From Tritrichomonas musculus (taxonomy: Eukaryota; Parabasalia; Tritrichomonadida; Tritrichomonadidae): 64,000 bases of DNA. Positions 29,567 to 39,000 of this stretch are shown here, piece by piece (position 1 is the first letter of the stretch; each line of letters starts with the position of its first letter). The notes below the pieces were generated by a model that worked only from the letters and a program-made list of their open reading frames with translations, searched no databases and was not told the DNA's origin. The position numbers and the translations under genes were made by a program. The stretch covers positions 8,928,001-8,992,000 of the forward strand of contig JAPFFF010000001.1 of NCBI GenBank assembly GCA_039105265.1, given 5' to 3'.

Positions 29567-30664
29567 TTAGATGAACTTCTTAATGTGATCTGGTATGGTC
29601 TTACGTTTAAGCCAGTACTGTCGTTCCATTGTTGAGAGCTTAGTTGGGTGACCTTCACGCATGTTCTTAGATGGGATAGTGTCTTTCATTGTTGAACCAT
29701 TGCCTAGATCATATATGATATGGTATGTGTCTTTTGATTTGTTATATGATGTGATTGATTTAACCATACCACGTTTGCCATCATCAAGTGTGGTTGCTAA
29801 TGGAATGTTGCTAGCTGCTTTAACGAGTTTGTAACCTGGCATTGTATTGACAGATCCATCTGTAGATCGTATCAAGAATTGGTTACCATCATTAGAATCA
29901 ACTATGTATGCAACTTTAGATAGGTTCGAACGATGTTTAACGAATGGATTTGCATCAAACACTATCCTAACTCTGTCACCTGGTTTGAAATCATATGGAT
30001 TAACTTGATGTTCCATCTCATGTATGTATGTTAACTCGTCATCTTGAGTGATATCATTGGGTGACTTGTTATGTAGTGAACCATGTGGCATGTCATTGTA
30101 TGAGTCAACTATCTGTAGTACACTTAGCTTTGGTTGATTGAATCGCATATCACGTATTGTTCTCATGAAGCGGTTGATAATACCAAGCTTGTTATGATCG
30201 TTATCGGTTGTGGTTGTATATATGATGTTATGTTGTTGCATGAAGTCAATCACTGTGTTGGACAAATAAGCAGCATCCTCATCTGACATAATGGCTCTGC
30301 ATTGAGGTTCAACTTTGATGAACTCATTAAGTGCTCTGTGTATTTCATTAGCACCCTTACCATGTATCATATAAGCATATGCTTTACGTGTGTTGATGTT
30401 GATAAGTATTAAGTAGTTAGGTTGGCCTGCTGCTTTATGATCAATGAACGTGTCCATTTGAAATGCATGTGGTAGCTTCGAATATATATGCATGAACTTA
30501 GGTTTGGGCTTACGTTGATCGTGTACAACCATTGTGTTGAGATAGTGTTTAGCTTCATCATCAGTGAAACCATAACGATTGGCTATGCGTTTGAACTTAG
30601 GTAGGGACTTAGTGGGGTACTTAGCATAGACTTCATCAATGGTATTGAACTTAACCCTTGACAT
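29567..30664 (-). CDS. Retroviral-type integrase (rve family), 365 residues
   Basis: The core has the first Asp in AFQMDTFIDHKAAGQPNYL (near residue 71), with strand segment YLILININTRKAYAYMIHGK, the second Asp in RAIMSDEDAAYLSNTVIDF (near residue 127), and then TTTDNDHNKLGIINRFMRTI with the RNase-H-fold helix. The C-terminal part, from about residue 225, has KPGDRVRIVFD and GKRGMVKSITSYNKSKDTYH, which look like SH3/Tudor-type barrels. It joins the linear element to target DNA, making the 5-bp duplication. It is read from near the right end, 6 bp from the ATPase gene, start CAAATGTCAAGG. Confidence 0.9.
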   Translation of the reverse strand: MSRVKFNTIDEVYAKYPTKSLPKFKRIANRYGFTDDEAKHYLNTMVVHDQRKPKPKFMHIYSKLPHAFQMDTFIDHKAAGQPNYLILININTRKAYAYMIHGKGANEIHRALNEFIKVEPQCRAIMSDEDAAYLSNTVIDFMQQHNIIYTTTTDNDHNKLGIINRFMRTIRDMRFNQPKLSVLQIVDSYNDMPHGSLHNKSPNDITQDDELTYIHEMEHQVNPYDFKPGDRVRIVFDANPFVKHRSNLSKVAYIVDSNDGNQFLIRSTDGSVNTMPGYKLVKAASNIPLATTLDDGKRGMVKSITSYNKSKDTYHIIYDLGNGSTMKDTIPSKNMREGHPTKLSTMERQYWLKRKTIPDHIKKFI

Positions 30665-30690
30665 TTGTTCAATGCAAAGTAAAAATGTTA

Positions 30691-31920
30691 TTAACTATAT
30701 ATTAACTTACGATTCTGCAATAGTACTACATCCATTGTAAACACAAAGAAGTCTTCAAATGCAACTGGTATATCTATTTCATTTCTATCGTAGAGTTCAA
30801 TCCAGAATTTATCATCATTGTCATTCAACTTATAGTATTTGATTGGGGTGTATGCTTCATTAGTTCTTCCAATGAGGTTATGATTGGATTGTGATGCAAA
30901 TGATGCTGCTACTTCACATTGTAAGTTGGTTAGTATGTGTTTGAACATTAATTCACGATGGAACTTAGTTATATGATGAATGCTATTACGATATGGGTTG
31001 TTAACACCAATATGAAAGTAACACGCAGTATCAAACTCAAATCTATCATTAACAGTATCATCATCATATATATTAAGATCCAATTCACCTTGATTGACTA
31101 CAGCATAAGGTAAAGGTTCATCATTATCATCATCCCACGTATAGAATTTCTTATAGGTTGCATCATTATTATCAGCAGTCATCATGAAATCAACATAGTA
31201 TTCATCATATTCATTCTGAGCTGACGCGAATGTAAGCGAAGTAGTATCACCTATTTCAACTACTACATCAATGTCACTAAATAGATATTCACCTTTAGTC
31301 TCACCATGAAGATGGAATGGTATATCATTTCGTAAGCACGTGAGATAGTAGTTATTTTTATCTTCATCTAATTGTTCATATGCCGCTATCTTATCATCAT
31401 TAGATTGGTCTGAATCATATATGTCACTAAGAAGTTTGTTATAAATATTTTCTTGTTTAACAGTATCACGTATATCTTTTATGAAATCGTTGATATCGTC
31501 AAATATATCATTCATATATTGAATTCTAAACACTTTACAATCTTTCCTATCCATACGATTGACTACATCTTGAATCTGTTTATCAGTCATATCATCAATT
31601 TTATATTCCAAACCTTTAGCCAGCTCATTAAATTTATCTCGTTTGTATTTACGAATATACAATACGAATTCTAATTGCATGCATTGTCTTATGTTGATCC
31701 TCATGTTACGTACGCCAATTATCTTCTCACCTACATCAGATGTCCTCCACTCAGGTGGGTAGTTAAAATAGATTCGATTGAAATGTTCAATGCCATTACG
31801 AAAGTAATCTTTATGTCCATCTTCATCTTTGGTTGTTATTGCATCCGTAACAGAGTTATACACCGTTTCAATTGGTAATGGTATTGATTCATCTGACTTT
31901 GCATCACGTCTATATGACAT
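30691..31920 (-). CDS. Unknown Maverick protein next to the right end, 409 residues
   Basis: I choose the ATG at 31920 (CAAATGTCATATAG; MSYRRDAKSDESIP), which fits the element's start pattern, rather than the ATG at 31947. The protein is acidic and Asn/Asp-rich. Residues 20-75 include YFNYPPEWRTSDVGEKIIGV, the middle is charged and helical, and the last 200 residues look beta-rich (DIDVVVEIGDTTSLTFASAQ, YFHIGVNNPYRNSIHHITKF, DIPVAFEDFFVFTMDVVLLQ). No catalytic motif was seen. The beta-rich tail would fit a virion protein. It is the first gene inside the right terminal repeat. Confidence 0.55.
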   Translation of the reverse strand: MSYRRDAKSDESIPLPIETVYNSVTDAITTKDEDGHKDYFRNGIEHFNRIYFNYPPEWRTSDVGEKIIGVRNMRINIRQCMQLEFVLYIRKYKRDKFNELAKGLEYKIDDMTDKQIQDVVNRMDRKDCKVFRIQYMNDIFDDINDFIKDIRDTVKQENIYNKLLSDIYDSDQSNDDKIAAYEQLDEDKNNYYLTCLRNDIPFHLHGETKGEYLFSDIDVVVEIGDTTSLTFASAQNEYDEYYVDFMMTADNNDATYKKFYTWDDDNDEPLPYAVVNQGELDLNIYDDDTVNDRFEFDTACYFHIGVNNPYRNSIHHITKFHRELMFKHILTNLQCEVAASFASQSNHNLIGRTNEAYTPIKYYKLNDNDDKFWIELYDRNEIDIPVAFEDFFVFTMDVVLLQNRKLIYS

Positions 31921-31975
31921 TTGATGTTGTTTAAACACATGTACCACATTATGTGAAGCGTTGATGTGGTGTAAT

Positions 31976-32330
31976 AAATAGGCACGCTAAAAATATATAT
32001 GTTGATATAAATGAAAGTCAAAACACATTATGTAATGGGATTGTAAGTTTTTATCCAGTATGTAATGAAGTATTATGACACATTAAGTTATATGACGTGA
32101 GTTGGATGATGAGGTGATGCGGTGAGGTGGTAACATGTGTTGTGACGTGAGTTCAACGTGAGGTGGTGACATGTGTTGTGACGTGAGTTCAACGTGAGTT
32201 CAACGTGAGTTGATGCGTTATGATGTTAACTTTGGGTTTTTGACGTGAGTTGAAACGTTAAGAGGGGGGTGTTACAACTTTAAGCAGGGTGAAGTGGCGA
32301 AGCTACGAAACCCTGCTTAGTATAAGTAGT
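31976..32330. repeat. Right terminal inverted repeat of the Maverick
   Basis: 355 bp, the inverted match of 9652-10054. It has one fewer copy of a roughly 48-bp internal block, plus one single-base length difference in a T run and a few substitutions. The tip ends CCCTGCTTAGTATAAGTAGT before the target duplication. The inner edge is 56 bp from the start of the 409-residue gene, so the repeat may contain that gene's promoter. Confidence 0.9.
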
Positions 32331-32335
32331 GTCAC
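32331..32335. repeat. Target duplication GTCAC, right copy
   Basis: Second copy of the 5-bp sequence flanking the Maverick; the first is at 9647-9651. It is immediately followed by the N-terminal part of the interrupted mariner transposase. Confidence 0.85.
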
Positions 32336-32450
32336 CACATTTAATTGCTTGTCGAATTGCCCATGGACTATATCCTTCTATATCGTATAATCTAACGATC
32401 GCTTGTTCTGGTGTTTCTGTCGAATGCTTTTTGAAAAATTTTGAAAATTT
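32331..32450 (-). pseudogene. Tc1/mariner transposase, N-terminal helix-turn-helix part
   Basis: Read on the minus strand, HSTETPEQAIVRLYDIEGYS then PWAIRQAIKCGD is the start of a helix-turn-helix DNA-binding domain of the Tc1 type. The frame is open back to a stop at 32451-32453, and no ATG lies between, so the true start is lost or further upstream in another frame. At 32335 the Maverick interrupts the gene; the frame resumes at 9646 on the other side. The mariner's own outer ends were not found. Confidence 0.75.
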
Positions 32451-33011
32451 TTATCTTTGAAAAAAAAAAACTTTTAAAATTCAAAAAAAATAGAAATAAA
32501 ACTTAAATATTTGAATAAATTTTTTATGTCAAATGAAATTCAAAGAAAAAATCACCGTTCGAATTTTGGTTTCCAGTTTAAGGACGACCTTTCACCGTTT
32601 ATAATTTATTATATTGCGATTAATTTTTGTATTCATTTTCATCGTAAATCATTGAAAATTAAAAAAATTAATAACTCAAGTTAGAAGGGGAAAAATAAAC
32701 TTGTTTTTGTGTTAATACAAATCAAATAGAATAAATTATTGATATCCGGTTCGAAAAGTAAAATTAATACTTGTTATTTATCAAATTTAATCATTTTTTT
32801 ATTTTATCTACTAAAATTTCATCTTTTTCTTTAATATATTATGAGTTTGGAACCGGATTATTTTAAATATTCATGTTATTTAATAAATGGTGCATAGAAA
32901 ACAAAATTGTTTTTCTTTGAAATTGAGTTATTACATTTTGAAATTCTTAGTAAAAATATAAACGTATTTTAGTTTAATTCACTTTTATTTTTTGAAATAT
33001 CTCTTTTTCAA
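32451..33011. other. AT-rich spacer without a gene
   Basis: No frame of coding character. The only notable item is TTTAAGGACGACCTTTC at 32574-32590, which occurs inverted as GAAAGGTCGTCCTTAAA at about 44302-44318, close to the start of the dynein light-chain-like gene. Confidence 0.6.
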
Positions 33012-36000
33012 GGGACTATTTCACCTAAGTACTCAATTTTTCACTTAAGTTATCAAAAATTGAAAAGGTAAAAAAAATAATATCTCCAATTGATAAAGAA
33101 AAAATATTTAGTATCATTTTTCCTCTCAAAAACATATCATTAAAAAATTCCAAAATGTTAAGCGCTGCAGCATTTATAGAGTAAGAAGCCGAAAAAAATA
33201 TATATTAATCGGGGTTCCGTGGAGATTACAATGACGCAATTTTTATCCCAAAATTCCTTTTTCAAATATAATATCTAATTTAATCGCAACAAACTCCACG
33301 AGAAAAAAGTTTGTAAGTACCAGGACATTGTAGACAATTGAGTTTTACGTCGAACTTTGCGATATAAAATGCTAATTCGTATATTTTTAGATCAGCGATT
33401 TATATCTAATAATTTAATTTTCTTGGTTCATTGTTGAAATAGATAGAAAATCTCCTCGAATAATATTCTTTATCATTTTTTACATATTATACTAGCTTTA
33501 AACGTTATAAAAAACCCTCTGAATATATACGATTATTCTATAATATTCATAAACCAATCAGTAAATTGCTAACAAAAACATATTAAAATATATATATGTG
33601 AATCAATATTAGAAAATATGTAAATCATTTTTTCTTATTTTATTTTTTTGATGTAGAAAAATGAAGATTATGATTAAATCAAAACTTATTATAAACGTAT
33701 TTGGTATTAAATCAAGATATATTACTGTATTTATTTAAAGTATTTTGATTTTTATATTATTTGGAATATATTTGAGTAGTATATAAATTGTTTTTACTAG
33801 AAAAATCTATATCATATTTTGATATATCAACATTTTAAAATTATTTTTTTTTTTTCTATAACTTATTTAAATTTTTCAATAATTATTTGTAATTTTGAGA
33901 AAAGTTTATATCAGTTGATGAATATTTTAAATCAATTTTTTGAGATAATGCCTTTTATCGGCAACTTTTTGTGATGTTTTTATTGAATGAAGATTAAGAA
34001 TTATTGACATAGAAAAAGTAGGAAAGTAAAATAATTATATAAAATCAAAATATCTTAATATTAGCTTTGTATAATAATAATATTTAAATCTAAATTAGAT
34101 GTTATATAATATATAATACTAAATTTTGCTGCATAATAAATAAGTATTTAATTAAAATAGTTTTTTAATAGATATTGTTTGAAAACAAAAATATTCATAA
34201 ATACATTATGTGGAATAAAGATTACTAAATTTTTAAGTGGATAATTATCAATATAAGTTGTAAAATAACCTATTTTATAATCGAGAAAGGAGCAAGGGTA
34301 ACCGTTTTTCGTACGTTAAGAAGCCTTAAAAAAGCATTTATATCTTATTATAAGAACAAGAAAAAACAATATTTTTTAAATATATTGATTATTTATATTA
34401 GATAAAATAATCCTTAATGATACATTACATAATTATTTCAAGTGTGATGAAATTAATGACTAATGATATTTTTTTTGATCATCCAAAGGACTTGTAGATT
34501 AATGGTTTTGACATTCTATTTTAGTGCTAAATGATAAAATGATATTATGTCTTTTAAATAAAATTTATAGTAGACTTATAAAATTCCATATCGCATTTTT
34601 TATTTTTGAAATCCTGGGGAATAATCCTTTCTGTTGAGTGTTTATTTACATTAATATTTTATTTTGTCGACGATTGGTGTTAATAATTCTATTATATTAT
34701 AATTAATGTTTTTTTAATAAGGAATTGTTATTACAAAATATAATTTTTTTAATATATATTTATTTAATAAAGCATATTAAATATATTATTTTCATTTTGG
34801 AGTTGAAATGGAAATAATTGCATGAATATTTATGTTCATTAAAAATCAAAGTTTTCGGGGGAATAATAACAAATAGTTGTTATATAAAATCATATCAAGC
34901 AAATATAATTATTTATCAGCTGAATAAATCAATTAATTGCGATATTTATGAATTTTAATGATGTTTAGAGGTTCTATGATTTTTAATTATTAAATTTTAA
35001 TAATAAAATAGACTATCATCTTTAATATAGGGAAATTTCATTTCCAAAATAACTAAGCACATAAGTAAATTCAGAATTAAAAATGAATAAAAAAAAAAAT
35101 TGAGTAGTGCAAATTTTTAACACAAAAACTCATAGTATAATTTGTTTGTATTTTTCATAAGTACATATAATATTTTATATAATATATAATAGTTTTTTTA
35201 TCTAAAATATCTCTATAATTTATTTATATTATTGAGATAAAAATGTTTTATTCAAAATAAATCTAATTTGAATGCCTATTCAAATATTTTTTTCTCTCAA
35301 TTTTTTCTTTTCAAATTTAAGTTTTATCGTTTTACAAATTTTTCTTGATGGGATATTAATATTTTTTAAATATTCTTGTATATTTAATCATATATATAGT
35401 TTTAAAAAATAATTACTCATAAGGTATTTTAAATCAATTTATATATTTGCTTGGGAGAATGCATAAAACTAATGATCGAGTGTAACTTATCATGACTCTA
35501 ATATAAAATTGGTAGTTGTGATTTGAGATTTAGTCGAATAAATAGATTTAATATACGCATATATATCTAATATATTGTTTTCGAATGATTTGGTATGTTG
35601 AATTTGGGACAATATTTGATTTAATAGCATCAGTAATTATTTCAAAAAACTGATTATATCTCAGCCATTTTGTAAAAATATTGAGTCTCGCATGGTTTAT
35701 TCTAATTATATTAGCAGATACTTTTAAATCATCATATGGTCTATCTTGAATTATTTGAAATTGAGAATCTCCAAATTTCATCGATTGCCCTTAATCAAAT
35801 CATAAAAGTAATATTTATATATAAATATTATTATATTATTTATAAATAAAATAAAATTTTGAATTTATTAATTATATAACGCAAAAAAAGGCAAACAACG
35901 AGAAAAAATAGCCCATTCAATAAGTTAACTCTCCTCTTCAATTTGTCAACTTTTTGAATTATTTTTATACTTTGATATTTTTCTTTCATTTGTCGGTAAA

Positions 36001-37375
36001 TCGATTTATTTCTGTGATTTTACACAACTTCTATCAAACATGTAAAAACGTTTAGAATTAAAATTCGTACGTTAGTTCTGAAAAGTTAAACTTTTTGATA
36101 ACTTGGATTTTTTTAAAACGATAGATTCTTTTCTGGTCCATATAAAGTTTACTTAAAAACCAATATACTATATAATATTTCAATATGAAGTCGAAACGAT
36201 TTTCAATAACCTCTAAAGTGGTGCTTCTTTTAATAGAGGTAATTTCAAGATCTTTTTCTCAAAATTGAAATAAAATATGCGAAAATGGTCTATAATATAT
36301 ATATATAAACGTTATTATATAATAACAACATTATGAAATTCAAATTTCAGTTCAAATCATTGAGATATTTGAAAACTTTTTTATTAAACTTTTTCATTTC
36401 CACTGGAAATTTTCAAGAAGGGAATCATTTTAAACTGTATAAAAAAACTTAAATCTCCAGTGTGGAATTTTTATGACATTAAATAAATTAAAACATATAT
36501 TGAAAAGAAAATTAAACCTTTTGGAAATAATTGATATAAAATCTGAAAATTAACATAAAATGTAATTTTAATGAAGAAATCATAAGTGTCAATGTTTAAA
36601 AAATAAAATTATAATTTTCTTTAATGAAACCCTTTATTCAATTTTTATGATAAGATAAATGCTAACATCTAGAGTTTCGATTTGTTATTCCAAAGTAAAT
36701 TTAATAAATATAAATATAATAAATAAGATATTTTTAATTATTTTGACAACTTAAATGATTATAATTCTTCAAATTTGTCTAATAATTTTATTCTTTTTCT
36801 AAAATGACAAGTAGGCTTGTTATTTTCCGATTCTCGAGATTGATAATTGATTGACTTTTCGATATCGATACATAAATACGCACTGATTCTCGAGATCGAT
36901 TTCAGAGATCGAGAATTTTACGAATTTCCAGTAGCAACTTTTTGAGAGCTAGATTAATTGAATTTAATTTCGCTCACTTTTTCATGAACAATGCTTCAAT
37001 GAAAATGGATTATTTTTAAAAAGTTTGAATTATCATATTCATAATGCTATTATATGAGTTGTTTAAATTCGCATATTAACCATATCATATGACAAAATAA
37101 TAACCACTTCTTCATTTTAATTTACTTTTTCTTTTAATTGAAAGGTTATGTTGGTTATATTTTTTAGAGAAAAAGTTGATATGCCTCGTGCTTTAAAAAA
37201 ATGCTAAAATGAGTGAAAAAATGAGGGAAAGAATCAAAATTTAGGATTTGGTGGTTGCTACAGGCAACAACAGTGATAGGTATCACGATATTTATTATGT
37301 GTAGCAATCAAAACCTTAAACTTGAACCTTGTCCAGAGATAATGTTTGACAAAGACTTAACTGGCAGCAATCTTA
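33012..37375. repeat. Left arm of the palindrome
   Basis: 4364 bp, mostly AT-rich DNA. Few gene-like parts: a 77-codon frame at 35548-35781 and the 5' part of a broken gene at the inner end (about 37200-37375). Near 36830-36935 is a cluster of short repeats of TTCTCGAGATYGAT type with ATCGAT and TCGATATCGATA palindromes. The inner edge cuts through coding-like sequence. Confidence 0.85.
35548..35781 (-). CDS. Small unknown protein, 77 residues (left-arm copy)
   Basis: The frame MKFGDSQFQIIQDRPYDDLK continues to RINHARLNIFTKWLRYNQFF and ends KQYIRYICVY. It has normal composition for a small basic folded protein, with two likely helices. It is read away from the centre of the palindrome. The identical copy lies at 40595-40828. 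It is too short to assign, and could be a remnant of a longer gene. The neighbouring arm sequence has no other coding signal. Confidence 0.35.
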   Translation of the reverse strand: MKFGDSQFQIIQDRPYDDLKVSANIIRINHARLNIFTKWLRYNQFFEIITDAIKSNIVPNSTYQIIRKQYIRYICVY

Positions 37376-38020
37376 GCAAAGATCTTATCACTGTTGCTAG
37401 AGAAAAAGTTTTTACGATAGAATTTGACGATTCTGATTATGCTAACATACTTGAACCCAAAATATTTACATTTATAAAGGATATTAATCTTAGAGATGTA
37501 TATAAATGCGATGTTATAGATTTGTTATAGGTATAAAAAATAACACAGGACTTGTTTCATAATGCATTAGAACTTAAGAAAATGATTCTGTATAAGGTAA
37601 TGATCCATCAAGTATTACGTATATTAAGCACTTTAGCATACCTGGAATAGATATAGCTCAAGACCCAGATATAGCTATCGTGAAATATGTAAAAAACTTA
37701 GTAAAAAACAAGAGCAATAATAATTATGAAACATTAAAGACAAAATTAGATGAAATGGAGAATAATTTGTGGAAGCATTTTTATTATGTATTTACACTTT
37801 GTGATGACCAAACGATAGATAACATTTTTTATTCAGATAATACTTCAACAAAAGAATTTGGTTTAGAATTTTATTAAGATTTTATTTTTAACAAGAAAGA
37901 ATATTTAGTGATGATGATTAGAACCAATATTATAAAAGGGAAAACTTATATTGATGAAATTTATGGTCCTACAAGATTTATAGAATTAAATGATTTTGAG
38001 TATACTAATTTTGATAATAT
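37255..38020 (+). pseudogene. Broken unidentified gene across the left arm-centre junction
   Basis: Pieces with clear coding character lie in more than one frame: from about 37290, CSNQNLKLEPCPEIMFDKDL then DLITVAREKVFTIEFDDSDY; next FSIPGIDIAQDPDIAIVKYV (about 37638), DEMENNLWKHFYYVFTLCDD (about 37750) and KTYIDEIYGPTRFIELNDFE (about 37945). Together they suggest one decayed gene of 250 or more codons, with at least two frame changes and a stop near 37878. No ATG starts the first piece well. Its 5' part lies inside the left arm, so the right arm holds an inverted copy of only that part. I do not recognise the family; it may be the element's own former gene. Confidence 0.4.
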
Positions 38021-39000
38021 TTAACGTTATGGACGGCACAATTATAATTATAATATAAAGTAACCACGCTTATAATAATTATCATAATAATAATAAAATA
38101 GATATATAGCAGTAGTGAACCGTAGGCTAGGCCAAATAAAATGCCCCAGCCTACCACTACTCCAAGGGCTCCCACCCCTGGACCCCGCCTTACAAAGTCT
38201 TCAAAAAGCTCCAACAGTCCATATAATTCAAAAAGTTGGTAACAAAAAAATTCTAAGCAAAAAGTTTTATGGTCTCGTTATCAAAATTATTTTAGGGCAA
38301 ATAATCTACCTAAACCAATTTATGGGATAAAGACGAGGTTGATGTTAATATTCTTAATATTTTCATCATGAATGTAACGTTATGGACGGCACAAATGGAC
38401 GTCCTTATATCGAAGATTGTGCCAGAGCTATATGGTGCAAGTGTTAAGGACAGGCTTAACGAAGTATTATAAATATGATTACAAATATTTTTATAAGCGT
38501 GGTTACTTTTATTTCGAAAATAACTGATGTAGAAATGGGGGATGGAGATTCCATGGAAAATACATATAAATGCTATAAGCTGATAGAATAGGTGAACTGG
38601 CACCTCCAGATGATCCCAATATCGATCAATAATTTCTTAATGAGATAGAAAATGACTGACAAGAAAAGGAAATAATTGTTTTTGTTGAAATAAGAATTCC
38701 AAGTCAAGAATATTAAAATGATTTTTTAAATCAAATAACTGTTTAATTTGACAAGAATATAAGTAATAAGATCAAATGATATTTTTTTTAATATGGAGCT
38801 ACAATATTATCAATTGTTTCACGGCAAAACAATGTGAAAAGCTTTATATAAATTAAACTATATAAAGTTTAAGATGGAATGAACAAAATATCTCTGAAAA
38901 CTTTATTAGTTCAATTAGGAATGAAAACAAAAGCAATTAATGATAATTTATTAACTAAATAAAAGTTTTATTTCCTTTTATATAAAATATAATTTAAAAA
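37376..39000. other. Unique centre of the palindrome
   Basis: 1625 bp between the arms. It holds most of the broken gene, a GC-rich patch at 38131-38205, a 20-bp direct repeat TAACGTTATGGACGGCACAA (38022-38041 and 38375-38394), and an inner inverted pair around AAGTAACCACGCTTATA (38058-38074) and its complement (38492-38508). A piece coding WTAQMDVLISKIVPELYGAS (about 38385-38470) may be more of the broken gene. The remainder up to 39000 is AT-rich with no gene. Confidence 0.7.

Larger units (their letters stand above)
9652..32330. mobile_element. Maverick/Polinton element, 22.7 kb, nearly whole
   Basis: The element carries the hallmark set: protein-primed polymerase B, retroviral-type integrase, a FtsK/HerA-type packaging ATPase, a 540-residue probable major capsid protein and a probable minor capsid protein. 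It ends in long inverted repeats (403 and 355 bp) and has a 5-bp target duplication. It sits inside a Tc1/mariner transposase gene. The end repeats differ mainly by one 48-bp unit and only a few single bases, and most genes are open, so the insertion looks young. About one clear break was seen, in the polymerase region. No protease gene was recognised in it. Confidence 0.9.

Noticed and set aside
31453-31878. Two plus-strand frames of 67-73 codons
   Set aside because: They lie opposite the 409-residue gene and have shadow-like composition rich in Ile, Phe and Tyr.
38005-38603. Frames of 69-97 codons in the palindrome centre
   Set aside because: They depend on the GC-rich patch or run against the better-supported broken gene; no recognisable protein content.
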